64,000 nucleotides of DNA from the NCBI RefSeq assembly GCF_900119735.1, contig NZ_FPJW01000011.1, forward strand, positions 36,669 through 100,668. Reading direction: 5' to 3'. This DNA comes from Marinospirillum alkaliphilum DSM 21637 (GTDB lineage: Bacteria; Pseudomonadota; Gammaproteobacteria; Pseudomonadales; Halomonadaceae). The position numbers and the translations under genes were made by a program. Positions 43,240-52,154 of the stretch are shown one piece after another. Each line of letters begins with the position of its first letter. Within the stretch, counting starts at the first letter, position 1. Under the pieces are notes generated by a model. The model saw only the letters and a program-made list of their open reading frames with translations, was not told the origin of the DNA and did no database searches.

Positions 43240-44559
43240 ATGACGACTGAACAGAACAAACACCTGGTCTCCCGCCGCAACCTGCTGAAAGGTGCCGGTG
43301 CTGCATCCCTGTTGCCGCTGCTGAGTGCCTGCGGCGCTACGGCCATCTCCAATGGCACCGCCGGTCGTGTGGTGGTGGTGGGTGGTGGTTTTGGCGGTGC
43401 CACTGCCGCCAAATACATCAAGCGTGGCAATCCAGCCATTGATGTAACCCTGGTTGAACCCAGCAAAACCTTTTACACCTGCCCCTTCTCCAATCTAGTA
43501 TTGGCAGGAGAACGCAGCATGGACACCATCAGTCACAACTACCGTGAACTGGAGCAGGTTTATGGTGTACGGGTGATTCATGCCCTGGCCGAAGATGTTG
43601 ACCCGGTTGCCCATACCCTGCGCCTGTCCACCGGTCGCACACTGCAATACGACCGCCTGGTGCTGTCACCCGGTATTGATTTCCGCTGGAATGCCATCGA
43701 AGGTTATGACCAGCAAGCGGCAGAATTGGCTCCACACGCCTGGAAAGCCGGTCCTCAGACCCTGCTGCTGCGTCGCCAACTGGAAGCCATGGAAGACGGT
43801 GGTGTTTACATCATGGCTGCACCGGCCAACCCCTTCCGCTGCCCGCCCGGACCCTATGAGCGTGCCAGCATGATTGCCCACTACTTCAGCCAGCACAAAC
43901 CCCGCTCCAAGGTGCTGATCCTGGATGCCAAGGACAACTTCTCCAAACAGGGCCTGTTCACTTCAGCCTGGAAAGAAGTTTATGGTGATCGCATTGAGTG
44001 GGTCAGCCTCTCCAATGATGGTCGTGTGGTGCAGGTGGATGCCGCCCGCCGTGAAGTGGTCACTGAATTCGGTACCCGCCACAAGGCTTCCGTACTTAAC
44101 GTGATCCCGCCGCAAAAGGCCGGTTTTATTGCCGAGCGCGCCGGTGTCACCAATGAAAGTGGCTGGGTACCGGTGAATCCGCGCACCTTTGAATCCGAAC
44201 GGGTGAAAGACATCTATGTGGTGGGTGATGCCACCGTAGCCGCCCCGATGCCCAAATCCGGCTTTGCAGCCAACGCCCAGGGCAAGGTGGCTGCTGCCGC
44301 CATCGTGGCCTCACTGGAAGGCACCGACACCGCTGATCCTTTCTGGGCCAACACCTGTTACAGCCTGATCAGCCCGGATTACGGCATTTCCGTAGCGGGT
44401 GTTTATCGTCTGAACGATGAAAGTCGCATCATTGAAACCCCCGGTTCCGGTGGTGTCAGCCCGGCTGGTGCAGCAGCATCCTTCCGCCGCAATGAGGCTG
44501 CTTATGCTGTAGGCTGGTACAATGCCATCAGTCAGGACACCTGGGGCACCCGTCTGTAA
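43240..44559 (+). CDS. fccB: Flavocytochrome c sulfide dehydrogenase, FAD subunit (FccB)
   Basis: Oxidises sulfide to sulfur/polysulfide in the periplasm. 439 aa. The twin-arginine signal SRRNLLKG is followed by LSAC, which also fits a lipobox. The FAD fold starts VVVVGGGFGGATAAKYI. Three Cys match known positions: C81 (FYTCPFSN, covalent FAD in the family), C201 (FRCPPGPYERAS) and C373 (NTCYSLISPDYGISVAGVY), the last two forming the redox-active pair. AAGGA precedes the ATG at 43240. The stop abuts the next ATG directly. Confidence 0.92.
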   Translation: MTTEQNKHLVSRRNLLKGAGAASLLPLLSACGATAISNGTAGRVVVVGGGFGGATAAKYIKRGNPAIDVTLVEPSKTFYTCPFSNLVLAGERSMDTISHNYRELEQVYGVRVIHALAEDVDPVAHTLRLSTGRTLQYDRLVLSPGIDFRWNAIEGYDQQAAELAPHAWKAGPQTLLLRRQLEAMEDGGVYIMAAPANPFRCPPGPYERASMIAHYFSQHKPRSKVLILDAKDNFSKQGLFTSAWKEVYGDRIEWVSLSNDGRVVQVDAARREVVTEFGTRHKASVLNVIPPQKAGFIAERAGVTNESGWVPVNPRTFESERVKDIYVVGDATVAAPMPKSGFAANAQGKVAAAAIVASLEGTDTADPFWANTCYSLISPDYGISVAGVYRLNDESRIIETPGSGGVSPAGAAASFRRNEAAYAVGWYNAISQDTWGTRL

Positions 44560-45579
44560 ATGATCGATCTGTTTTACGACCTGCTGGATGACCCACAGCG
44601 CCTGGCGCTGTGGGGGACAGCTCTACTGGGACTGCTGCTGGGCAGCATTGCCCAGTGGAGTCGTTTCTGTTTGTTGCGCGGCATGATTGAAGCACGTCAA
44701 CAGGGTGATCGTCGCAAGTTGCAAGCCTTCCTGCTGGCCATGGCGGTTGCCCTTGCTGGCAGCCAGTTACTGGTGGCACTGGACTGGGTGAATCTGGGCA
44801 ACTCACTTTATGCCCAATCGGCGGCCTCGCTGCCCTTGCTGGTCATCGGTGGCGTTTTGTTTGGTTATGGCATGGTACTGGCCAATGCCTGCGGTGCTCG
44901 CAGCCTGGTGTTGCTGGGCAGCGGCAATCTGCGTTCACTGCTGACCCTGTTCTGCCTGGCGCTGGCCGCTGGCATGACCCTGTCGGGTCTACTGGCTCCC
45001 TTGCGGGTGGCACTGGAAGACCTGACCCGAACCAATCTGCCGTTAACGCTTTTACCCGCTGTTTTCACCCTGCCATTGGTTGCCTTGCTGCTATTTGCTG
45101 CGTTTTACCGCAGCCAACTCTTGCAATCGCCCCGTGAGCTGACCGGTGGACTGGTGATCGGCTTGCTGGTCCCTGCTGGCTGGTGGCTGACGGGGGTCGT
45201 GGGCGCGGATGACTTCAACCCGATGCGACTGGCCTCACTGACCTTTATTGCACCAATTGCTGAAACTCAGCAGTACATGATGCTGTCCACAGGTACACAC
45301 CTTGGGTTCGGTGTGGTTCTGGTTGCTGGTGTATTGATCGGTGCATTGCTGCGGTCACTGCTGAGTGGCGAATTTCGTTGGCAGGCCTTTGATTCCATCG
45401 GCCAGATGCAACGCAGTATCACTGGTGGCCTGCTGATGGGTTGTGGTGGTGTTCTGGCACTAGGCTGCTCCTTTGGTCAGGCGCTGACTGGATTTTCCAC
45501 CCTGGCTCTGGCAAGCTTTGCGGCTTTGTCAGGCATTCTGCTGGGTGCCTGGCTGGGTATACGTCGTCACTGCAGTTGA
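44560..45579 (+). CDS. YeeE/YedE-family sulfur-compound transporter
   Basis: Inner-membrane protein of 339 aa with about nine hydrophobic segments. The conserved Cys of the DUF395/Sulf_transp family are present: SRFCLLRG (C37), ANACGARSL (C111) and LALGCSFGQALTG (C303). TsuA-type members import thiosulfate. It starts immediately after the fccB stop (no gap) and lies 35 bp before SoxYZ, so it belongs to the sulfur operon. Direction and substrate cannot be decided from the sequence. Confidence 0.88.
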   Translation: MIDLFYDLLDDPQRLALWGTALLGLLLGSIAQWSRFCLLRGMIEARQQGDRRKLQAFLLAMAVALAGSQLLVALDWVNLGNSLYAQSAASLPLLVIGGVLFGYGMVLANACGARSLVLLGSGNLRSLLTLFCLALAAGMTLSGLLAPLRVALEDLTRTNLPLTLLPAVFTLPLVALLLFAAFYRSQLLQSPRELTGGLVIGLLVPAGWWLTGVVGADDFNPMRLASLTFIAPIAETQQYMMLSTGTHLGFGVVLVAGVLIGALLRSLLSGEFRWQAFDSIGQMQRSITGGLLMGCGGVLALGCSFGQALTGFSTLALASFAALSGILLGAWLGIRRHCS

Positions 45580-45614
45580 ACCCGGCTGCTTTCACCCGGA
45601 TTGGAACAACCGCC

Positions 45615-46403
45615 ATGATCCAGATACACACACGCTTTTTATTGCCACTGGCTGCACTGCTGCTGGCCTTTCTGATCAGCCTGCCACTGCAGGCCGCATC
45701 CTGGCAGCAGTTTGCTCCGGTTCAGGCCCAGATCAAAGGCACCCCCGCTAGCGAAGGTCTGCAACTCGAACTACCACTGGTGTCGGAAGACGGCTCCGCA
45801 GTACCACTTTCAGTGCGCTTCACCGGCAGCCTGGCAGAGGGCGATCAGCTTGAATCCATCCGGATTTTTGCCACCGCCAACCCCAACGCAGAAATCATCG
45901 ATTTTATCTTTCATGATGCCCGCAGCCTGGCTGATTTATCCACGCGGGTACGACTGAACGAAACCCAGAATGTGATTGCGCTGGCCACCAGTCGTAATGG
46001 CCGTCAGTGGGTTGCTGAGCGCGAAGTACGAGTCACTGTTAGTGGCTGTTTGATGCGCAGTGACGAACAGGCTGATGCAGGCATGCAGAATCCGCGTATT
46101 GCGTTACCGCGGCGCCTGCAGGCTGGCCAACCGATTGAAATCAGAACCCTGATCAGTCACCCGATGGAAACGGGATTGAGAAAGGCTGCAGATGGCAAGT
46201 TGCTGCCACAAAACCTGATTCACAATATGGTGCTGGAGCTGGATCAACAACCGGTATTTGAAGCGCGCTTTTACACCGGCACTTCTGCCAACCCCTATGT
46301 CAGGCTGCATCTGAAAACGGATCAAAATGCCATGGCTCGCTTCCGCTGGACTGACCAGCAGAAGCAGCAGCTAGAAGAAGCAAGGGAAATCAGCTTACGC
46401 TGA
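45615..46403 (+). CDS. Fused SoxY-SoxZ-like sulfur carrier protein
   Basis: 262 aa with a signal peptide (MIQIHTRFLLPLAALLLAFLISLPLQA). Residues 30-145 are a SoxY-like domain ending in VTVSGC (C145), equivalent to the sulfur-carrying Cys of SoxY (normally GGCGG). Residues ~155-262 are SoxZ-like (RIALPRRLQAGQPIEIRTLISHPMETGLR, ARFYTGTSANPYVRLHLKT). The upstream frame begins earlier, but the ATG at 45615 starts a proper signal peptide. Fusions of this kind occur in quinoprotein- or FccB-linked families. No SoxA, X, B or C genes are nearby. Ends seven bases from a convergent gene. Confidence 0.85.
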   Translation: MIQIHTRFLLPLAALLLAFLISLPLQAASWQQFAPVQAQIKGTPASEGLQLELPLVSEDGSAVPLSVRFTGSLAEGDQLESIRIFATANPNAEIIDFIFHDARSLADLSTRVRLNETQNVIALATSRNGRQWVAEREVRVTVSGCLMRSDEQADAGMQNPRIALPRRLQAGQPIEIRTLISHPMETGLRKAADGKLLPQNLIHNMVLELDQQPVFEARFYTGTSANPYVRLHLKTDQNAMARFRWTDQQKQQLEEAREISLR

Positions 46404-46409
46404 GTGGGT

Positions 46410-47186
46410 TTAATCGACAGCCTCAGAGCGGGTAGTGGAAGCTGCCCGGCGACTGGTCAACTCAATGTACTCAACCAGCTTCCTGCGGGTTTCACCATCC
46501 ATGGGCTGGAAGCGGGTGGCGACGCGGATCTGTTCCGTTCTTGACGGATGCAGTGGATCAGCTTCCAGCCGGATCACCTGGCAGGGCATCACCGTGTGGG
46601 TGCCACTGCCTGGCATTTCAATGCGGATCTGCACCGCATCAAACACAGTGACCTGGCGCAAGGCATCATGATCCGCCAGCATCAGCATGCCGGACAGGGA
46701 CACATCGACCAGATCAGCCTCAATCAACTCACCGCCGCTACTCAGCTTCAGCGCCACCTTTTGGCCTTTGGCGGCACGCACCCGCTCAGCATTACGCCGT
46801 TCCATCCGACCACGCGCCAGAAACACCTTTTCCACCAGCTTCTTGGCAGTAAAAGGTTTGACTACAAACGAGGTCACACCCAACTGCACCGCCGTCACCA
46901 GAGAATCGCGATCACCCTTGGAGGTAATCATGATAAACGGCAAGTGGCTGGTTTCCGGGTTTTCACGCACTGCTGCCAGCACCTGATCACCCGACATCAC
47001 CGGCATTTCCCAGTCACAGAAAATCCAGTCTACATCCGGGCGCTGCTTCAGCAGGCGCAGTGCTTCTTGCCCATCGTGAGCTTCAATCACTTCCTTGCAA
47101 AACAAGCGATCCCTCAGCACATTGGTAATGGCCGTTCTTGCCGTTGCCGAATCATCCACAACCAGTGCCACATCTTTATCGAGCAT
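46410..47186 (-). CDS. Response regulator with REC and PilZ domains
   Basis: 258 aa. The REC domain (1-125) has the acidic pair VVDDSA, the phosphoacceptor Asp in IFCDWEMPVMSGD, and Lys in KPFTAKK. The C-terminal PilZ domain (about 130-240) has RRNAERVR (RxxxR) and DVSLSGM (D-x-S-x-x-G), so c-di-GMP binding is likely. It resembles CheY-like PilZ regulators that couple a kinase to motility or surface behaviour. No sensor kinase is adjacent. Convergent with SoxYZ by seven bases. Confidence 0.9.
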   Translation of the reverse strand: MLDKDVALVVDDSATARTAITNVLRDRLFCKEVIEAHDGQEALRLLKQRPDVDWIFCDWEMPVMSGDQVLAAVRENPETSHLPFIMITSKGDRDSLVTAVQLGVTSFVVKPFTAKKLVEKVFLARGRMERRNAERVRAAKGQKVALKLSSGGELIEADLVDVSLSGMLMLADHDALRQVTVFDAVQIRIEMPGSGTHTVMPCQVIRLEADPLHPSRTEQIRVATRFQPMDGETRRKLVEYIELTSRRAASTTRSEAVD

Positions 47187-47395
47187 CGTCTCGTCCCGGA
47201 TTCAGCAAAATATTTGGTTAAGTCTAAAAGGGTCTGGCCTGTTAGCATAGCCCCCTACACCATAAATCACCCTGATACACGGTTTCTTTGGTAGAATACG
47301 TGCAACAGTTCACAACCTGCTTATTAACATCCAATTGTTTCAGCTTTCCCGGCACACCTTGGACGGCTCCGGCAGTTTTCAGGAGAAACCCAAAG

Positions 47396-48181
47396 ATGGC
47401 ATCCGAACTCGTTTTTCGACTTGATCAAACACGACGCTTTTTAACGGCCATCCTTTCCAGTAAGGAAGGACGCCACTTTCTGGTTTATCACCTGCTGAAC
47501 ACCCTGATGCTTGCCTTGCTGGTACTGGCCGCCTTATCCCTGCTGCTGTTTGGACTATTTGAAGGCATGATCCTCAAGCGCCGAACGCTGGTGCTGACCT
47601 TTGGCATGCTGACCACCCTGCTTGTTGTTGTACCCATGGCCACCATGCCCTTCTTTTCCTTCAAGGATGTAGTACATCGCTGCGTCAGCTTTTTTAATCG
47701 CCGTGGGTTATTTACCCACCTGAGTGAGCATGTGTTTTATCGCCGCACTGCCGGTGGCCATATCAACTTGCACCTGGCCAAGGCACATGCGGTGCTGGCA
47801 GAAAAACACCGACTGGTACTGAAAAAGGCTGAAGGCAATGTCAGTCGTCAGTTGGCTTTTTCCCTGAGTCGGTCGATTCGTGATGCGGTGAGGATTTCCA
47901 AAGAGCAGGTGCAGAACGGCAGCCTTCGCACTGATCAGAAGATCATCGGTGCCACCTACGGTTATCTGTTCGGGGCAGCCAAGAGCAAACTGCGCCTGCA
48001 GCGTCACCAACCCGGTTGGATCAGTCGTTGCACCAACGGGGTGTTCTACCGTTTTGGCGCGCTGCATGCAGTATTCATGTACTTCATTATCCATGAAAAG
48101 CTGCCCCCTTCCTTCGACCCGGTTTACTTCATGGCAACCGTTGGTGATGTAGTGGGCAGCAAAGGCATCAATCCAGTTTAA
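47396..48181 (+). CDS. Unknown inner-membrane protein, 261 aa
   Basis: Not recognised. Two hydrophobic helices lie near the N-terminus (about 32-56 and 64-85). The rest is a basic cytosolic domain with many Arg/His ([37 protein letters not shown] at the end). AGGAG lies about 11 bases before the ATG. The 3' end overlaps the convergent heme chemoreceptor gene by 14 bp. Codon use fits the chromosome. Two-helix topology and long cytosolic tail might mean a regulator or assembly factor, but nothing shows which. Confidence 0.65.
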   Translation: MASELVFRLDQTRRFLTAILSSKEGRHFLVYHLLNTLMLALLVLAALSLLLFGLFEGMILKRRTLVLTFGMLTTLLVVVPMATMPFFSFKDVVHRCVSFFNRRGLFTHLSEHVFYRRTAGGHINLHLAKAHAVLAEKHRLVLKKAEGNVSRQLAFSLSRSIRDAVRISKEQVQNGSLRTDQKIIGATYGYLFGAAKSKLRLQRHQPGWISRCTNGVFYRFGALHAVFMYFIIHEKLPPSFDPVYFMATVGDVVGSKGINPV

Positions 48182-49793
48182 AACCATCCACCAGCTTTTC
48201 CAGGTGATCCGCCAGCTGCACCAGGTCTTCACTGACTTGTGAGGACTTGGTTACATCCGCCGAAGCCTGCTGTGCCAGTGTTCCGATATGAGACACCTGG
48301 GCATTCACCCGACCAGCCACGTCCTGTTGCTCATCAGCGGCCTGTGCCAACTGGGTGTTGAGGCTGCTGATGTTGTTCACTGCATCGGCAATGTTGGTCA
48401 GTGACTCACCCACACGCTCCACATCAGAAACACTCTTCTGAGCACTCAGGCGGGCTGTTTCCATCATCTCAACCGCACCCTTGGCTTCCTCCTGCAGGCG
48501 ATCAATGGTGCGACGGACTTCCTGGGTCGCCTCATGGGTACGGTTGGCCAGTGAGCGCACTTCATCAGCCACCACTGCAAAACCACGACCACTTTCACCG
48601 GCGCGTGCTGCTTCAATGGCAGCATTCAGCGCCAGCAGATTTGTTTGCTCAGCAATACCGGTAATGATTTCCAGCACTTTGCCAACATCATCACTGTAAT
48701 GATCCAGCTCCTGAATCACGCTGGAAGCCCGCTCCAGGTGCTCGGTCAGTTGATGGATACCGGAAATGCTTTCCCGTGTCAGATCACGGCTGGATGCTGC
48801 TTCTGCATCAGCCTCCGAGGATGCCTGAGAAGTACGCACGGCATGCTCACGGGCATTCTGTGCACTGGCCTGCATCTGTTCCATCGAGCTGGCCATCTGC
48901 TCGGTTTCTGCATACTGATCGTTAACTGCTTGCACAGTCTGATCAGCAACAGTGGCAATGGTGTGGGCTGAAGACTTCAAAGTACGGGTTGTTGATGCCA
49001 CCTGACGCATACTGGCGGAAAAACGCTCCAGCATGGTGTTGAAGGTTTTTGACAGGGTGCCTATCTCATCCTGGGTCCGCACGGTATGTACCCGAATGGT
49101 CAGGTCAGAATGATCCTCCACCTGCTGCATGGCCCGGCGCAGGTAGCGCAGTGGACGCAGAATCATGCGGTAGAGCACCATGGAAATCAGGATCAGACCA
49201 CCAATAAACAACAACAGCTGGATACCACCCAACTGCAACAGGTTCAGGTTGATACGACGATCCAGATCCGCCAGGGAATAACTCAAACGAATCACACCCA
49301 ACAGCTCACCTTCTGTACCAACGTGGCAGGTCATGCAGTTGGTGCCACGGTAATCCGTCTGGTTAATCACCGGGCGCAGCACCGTTAACACCCGGCCATC
49401 AGGAGTATTCTGAATCATCTGAATGGCTTCACCGCCCAGTGCACGGCGATCCAGTTCATCACGCGGCTGATCCACATCGGTACCCGGTCCGAAGAAACGA
49501 CGAACCGGCTCTGCACGCAGCACCCGCGCCTCAGTGATGCCCGGCTGGCTTAATACCTTGTCTCGATGCACTTCACGAAACTGCGCCAGGGTACCGGTCA
49601 GCATCATGATGTTTAATGTATCCAGATAGCTATCAGCCATGTCCTGGACATTCTGCAGCATGGCCTCTTCCACCATGGCTCGTTCACTACGAATGGTGAA
49701 CAGCATGGAGACCACCATGACCACCAGCAACACGGCCAGCAGCACTGCGTTCACCTTGGTCTGGATCGAGCTGTTAGCAAACCAGTTATTCAT
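48168..49793 (-). CDS. Methyl-accepting chemotaxis protein with c-type heme motif
   Basis: Transmembrane chemoreceptor, 541 aa. TM1 is about 16-36, the periplasmic sensor 37-187, TM2 188-210, then a HAMP domain (211-265) and the signalling domain with the conserved tip [35 protein letters not shown] (about 385-420). The sensor contains CMTCH (C153, C156, H157), a heme-c attachment motif, followed by [17 protein letters not shown]. Family analogy: periplasmic heme-c sensors of redox or gas. The C-terminus lacks the NWETF pentapeptide for CheR/CheB docking. Neighbours: a REC-PilZ regulator and the sulfur operon. Confidence 0.88.
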   Translation of the reverse strand: MNNWFANSSIQTKVNAVLLAVLLVVMVVSMLFTIRSERAMVEEAMLQNVQDMADSYLDTLNIMMLTGTLAQFREVHRDKVLSQPGITEARVLRAEPVRRFFGPGTDVDQPRDELDRRALGGEAIQMIQNTPDGRVLTVLRPVINQTDYRGTNCMTCHVGTEGELLGVIRLSYSLADLDRRINLNLLQLGGIQLLLFIGGLILISMVLYRMILRPLRYLRRAMQQVEDHSDLTIRVHTVRTQDEIGTLSKTFNTMLERFSASMRQVASTTRTLKSSAHTIATVADQTVQAVNDQYAETEQMASSMEQMQASAQNAREHAVRTSQASSEADAEAASSRDLTRESISGIHQLTEHLERASSVIQELDHYSDDVGKVLEIITGIAEQTNLLALNAAIEAARAGESGRGFAVVADEVRSLANRTHEATQEVRRTIDRLQEEAKGAVEMMETARLSAQKSVSDVERVGESLTNIADAVNNISSLNTQLAQAADEQQDVAGRVNAQVSHIGTLAQQASADVTKSSQVSEDLVQLADHLEKLVDGFKLD

Positions 49794-49899
49794 TCAGGTT
49801 TCTCCGTCAGTTGCCTGACTTGCATCAGACAAGGACATAAAATTCCCATATTCCCTGTTTCAGGCAAAGGAATCCATGACACAGGCCAAAACCCGGGCA

Positions 49900-51126
49900 T
49901 CAAAGCCCAAGTTTTTCCGCCACAAAGTCAGCATCCTTGTCGCCGCGACCAGACAGGTTAATCAGCACACTTGCATCAGGTCCCAGACGCCTGGCTTCCT
50001 GCATCGCCCAGGCTACCGCATGTGCTGATTCAAGGGCAGGAATAATGCCTTCAAGACGTGACAGTTTCATAAAGGCATCCAGACAAGCAGTATCATCCAC
50101 TGCGTGATATTCAGCACGACCCAGATCCTTCAGATAACTGTGGTGTGGTCCTACCGATGGATAATCCAGGCCCGAGGCAATCGAATAAACCGGCTCAGGC
50201 TCACCCTGCTCATCCTGCAGCATATAGGAATGGAAACCGTGCATGGTACCCGGTTTGCCATAAGTCAGTGTTGCTGCATGCTCACCCTTGCCCAGGCCGC
50301 GACCGGAAGGTTCCACACCCACCAGTTTTACTGCTTCATCGTCCATAAAACCGGAGAACAGACCCATGGCATTGGAACCACCGCCCACACAAGCCACCAC
50401 GTAGTCGGGCAGCTTGCCGGTCTGCGCAGGGAACTGCTGACGCGCTTCGCGGCCAATGATGGACTGGAAGTCACGCACCATCATCGGGAAGGGATGCGGA
50501 CCCACCACCGAACCGATGGCATAAAAGAAATTGTCCGGGTCCTTCATGTATTCTTCAAAAGCGCTGTCGACCGCGTCTTTGAGGGTACGGGTGCCGGTTT
50601 CCACACTGATCAATCTGGCACCCAGGATTTTCATCTTGGTGACGTTCGGGTGTTCTTTGGCCACATCAATGGCCCCCATGTGAATTTCACAAGGCAGGCC
50701 CACCAGGGCGCAGGCAGTGGCCATGGCCACACCATGCTGCCCGGCACCCGTTTCAGCCAGCACCTTGGTTTTACCCATGTGTTTGGCCAACAGGGCTTCA
50801 CCCAGCGCATGGTTGATCTTGTGAGCACCGGTGTGATTCAGGTCCTCACGCTTCAGATAAATTTTTGCTCCGCCACAGGCTTCCGTCAGCCGACGCGCAA
50901 AATAAATCGGGCTGGGGCGTCCAACATAGTGTTGATACAACTCCATCAGCTCTTGCTGATAGGCCTGGGTTTCACGAATTTCGAGATAGGCTTTTGCGAT
51001 GTCATCCATGATGGCTTTTAAATGCGGCGGAACCGCCTGCCCACCGTAGGGGCCAAAAAAACCATTTGCATCGGGAAGCATCAGTTCACTGGGCGTTTTT
51101 TTTGTCTGGTTATTTGCCGAATTCAT
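49900..51126 (-). CDS. trpB: Tryptophan synthase beta chain (isolated copy)
   Basis: PLP enzyme joining indole and serine. 408 aa. It has the PLP lysine in [18 protein letters not shown] (about residues 95-110), [27 protein letters not shown] and the C-terminal GRGDKD. It is a canonical TrpB1 by these motifs. However, no trpA follows (the neighbour is a chemoreceptor gene) and no trpF precedes. Either trpA is elsewhere, or the enzyme uses another partner or works alone. ATG start; no obvious Shine-Dalgarno seen. Confidence 0.92.
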   Translation of the reverse strand: MNSANNQTKKTPSELMLPDANGFFGPYGGQAVPPHLKAIMDDIAKAYLEIRETQAYQQELMELYQHYVGRPSPIYFARRLTEACGGAKIYLKREDLNHTGAHKINHALGEALLAKHMGKTKVLAETGAGQHGVAMATACALVGLPCEIHMGAIDVAKEHPNVTKMKILGARLISVETGTRTLKDAVDSAFEEYMKDPDNFFYAIGSVVGPHPFPMMVRDFQSIIGREARQQFPAQTGKLPDYVVACVGGGSNAMGLFSGFMDDEAVKLVGVEPSGRGLGKGEHAATLTYGKPGTMHGFHSYMLQDEQGEPEPVYSIASGLDYPSVGPHHSYLKDLGRAEYHAVDDTACLDAFMKLSRLEGIIPALESAHAVAWAMQEARRLGPDASVLINLSGRGDKDADFVAEKLGL

Positions 51127-51311
51127 CGTGCGAAGCGCCTTGAGCTTGATAAAAGTTAAAATTATGTAACCTTGCTACTCTAACCTGACAGTCTCTCACC
51201 TCCAATAGCCAGGGTGTAACAAATTTTTGAATATCCCTGTTGCACTCCAATACCAGACGCCTATCATTCCAGCAGTGCTTTCACCACTGGACTGACCTTG
51301 CGGATCAACTC

Positions 51312-51644
51312 ATGGATATTATCAACGAAATACTGCTGCGCTCCGGCCTCTGGGCTCGCTCCCACATGGGCAACATTACCCTGGCCCTGATTGCCACCCT
51401 GCTGGTGATCTACGGCGATGACATCAACCGTTTTGTCAAACGCCAGCTCAAACCCTACCCACGCTTTGTTCGCCTGATCGGTTTTGTCATCATGTGTGCA
51501 TTCGGTTACGGTGCCTTAACCGTGCTGTTTACACCAGTGCTGGCTGGCTGGTTTTCTCTGGTCAACGTTAAATGGTTGGCGCCACTGGTTGTTGGCATCT
51601 TCCTGTTTGTTGGCTGGCTGGCAGAACGCAAACATCAGATGTAG
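51312..51644 (+). CDS. DUF3392 family inner-membrane protein
   Basis: 110 aa with three hydrophobic segments. It starts MDIINEILLRSGLWARSHMGNITLALIATLLVIYGDDINRF, matching the DUF3392 pattern, followed by RFVRLIGFVIMCAFGYGALTVLF and WLAPLVVGIFLFVGWLAERKHQM. The frame begins 24 codons earlier, but family length and start motif favour the ATG at 51312. Function unknown. Divergent from trpB and followed by another small gene on the same strand. Confidence 0.75.
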   Translation: MDIINEILLRSGLWARSHMGNITLALIATLLVIYGDDINRFVKRQLKPYPRFVRLIGFVIMCAFGYGALTVLFTPVLAGWFSLVNVKWLAPLVVGIFLFVGWLAERKHQM

Positions 51645-51677
51645 AATACATAAGCATTCACTGATATAGAGAAGACC

Positions 51678-52154
51678 ATGGCACCCACATCGTTATCGAT
51701 ACCAGAACCTCTGGACAGCCGCGAAAACCCGGACTGGCAGTTCTGGCGGGTGCAAACCCCTCACTGCTGGTATCTTTATGCCAGCCGAGCGGCCACTGAT
51801 TCGCCTCCACAAGCCCTGCATCTCGGCGCGTTCAGTGATCCCGGCAGCCTGGCAGCACAGCAGGTGCGCTTTCTGGAAAACCCCGCCACCACAGTACAAC
51901 TGCCTTTAGACCCGGAAGCTCTGCATGCCTGGCTGGAACAACCCCAGCAACTCACCCCACCACCCTTTCATGGGCAACTGGGGAGCGCCTGGAGCGGTTA
52001 TGGCGTTAGACCCCTAGAGCAGAAGCATCAGGTGGAAGTGATTTATGCCGCTGATCTGCGGCATGAATGGATGGGTGTTTTTACTGAACCGGAAGCCTTT
52101 GCAGCCATTGAGCAGCACTATGACCGACGCCGTAGCCGCTGCCTGATCTGCTGA
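51678..52154 (+). CDS. Hypothetical protein, 158 aa
   Basis: Not recognised. Soluble, Pro/Gln/Trp-rich, without signal or membrane segments. It has DWQFWRVQTPHCWYLYAS near the start, a low-complexity EQPQQLTPPPFHGQLGS, and ends RRRSRCLIC. AGAGAAG precedes the ATG. Lies 33 bp after the DUF3392 gene and its stop abuts the convergent dnaB stop. Probably real given its spacing and composition. Confidence 0.55.
   Translation: MAPTSLSIPEPLDSRENPDWQFWRVQTPHCWYLYASRAATDSPPQALHLGAFSDPGSLAAQQVRFLENPATTVQLPLDPEALHAWLEQPQQLTPPPFHGQLGSAWSGYGVRPLEQKHQVEVIYAADLRHEWMGVFTEPEAFAAIEQHYDRRRSRCLIC

Noticed and set aside
50104..51021. 305-aa frame antisense to trpB
   Set aside because: Shadow ORF of a clear trpB with no independent features.
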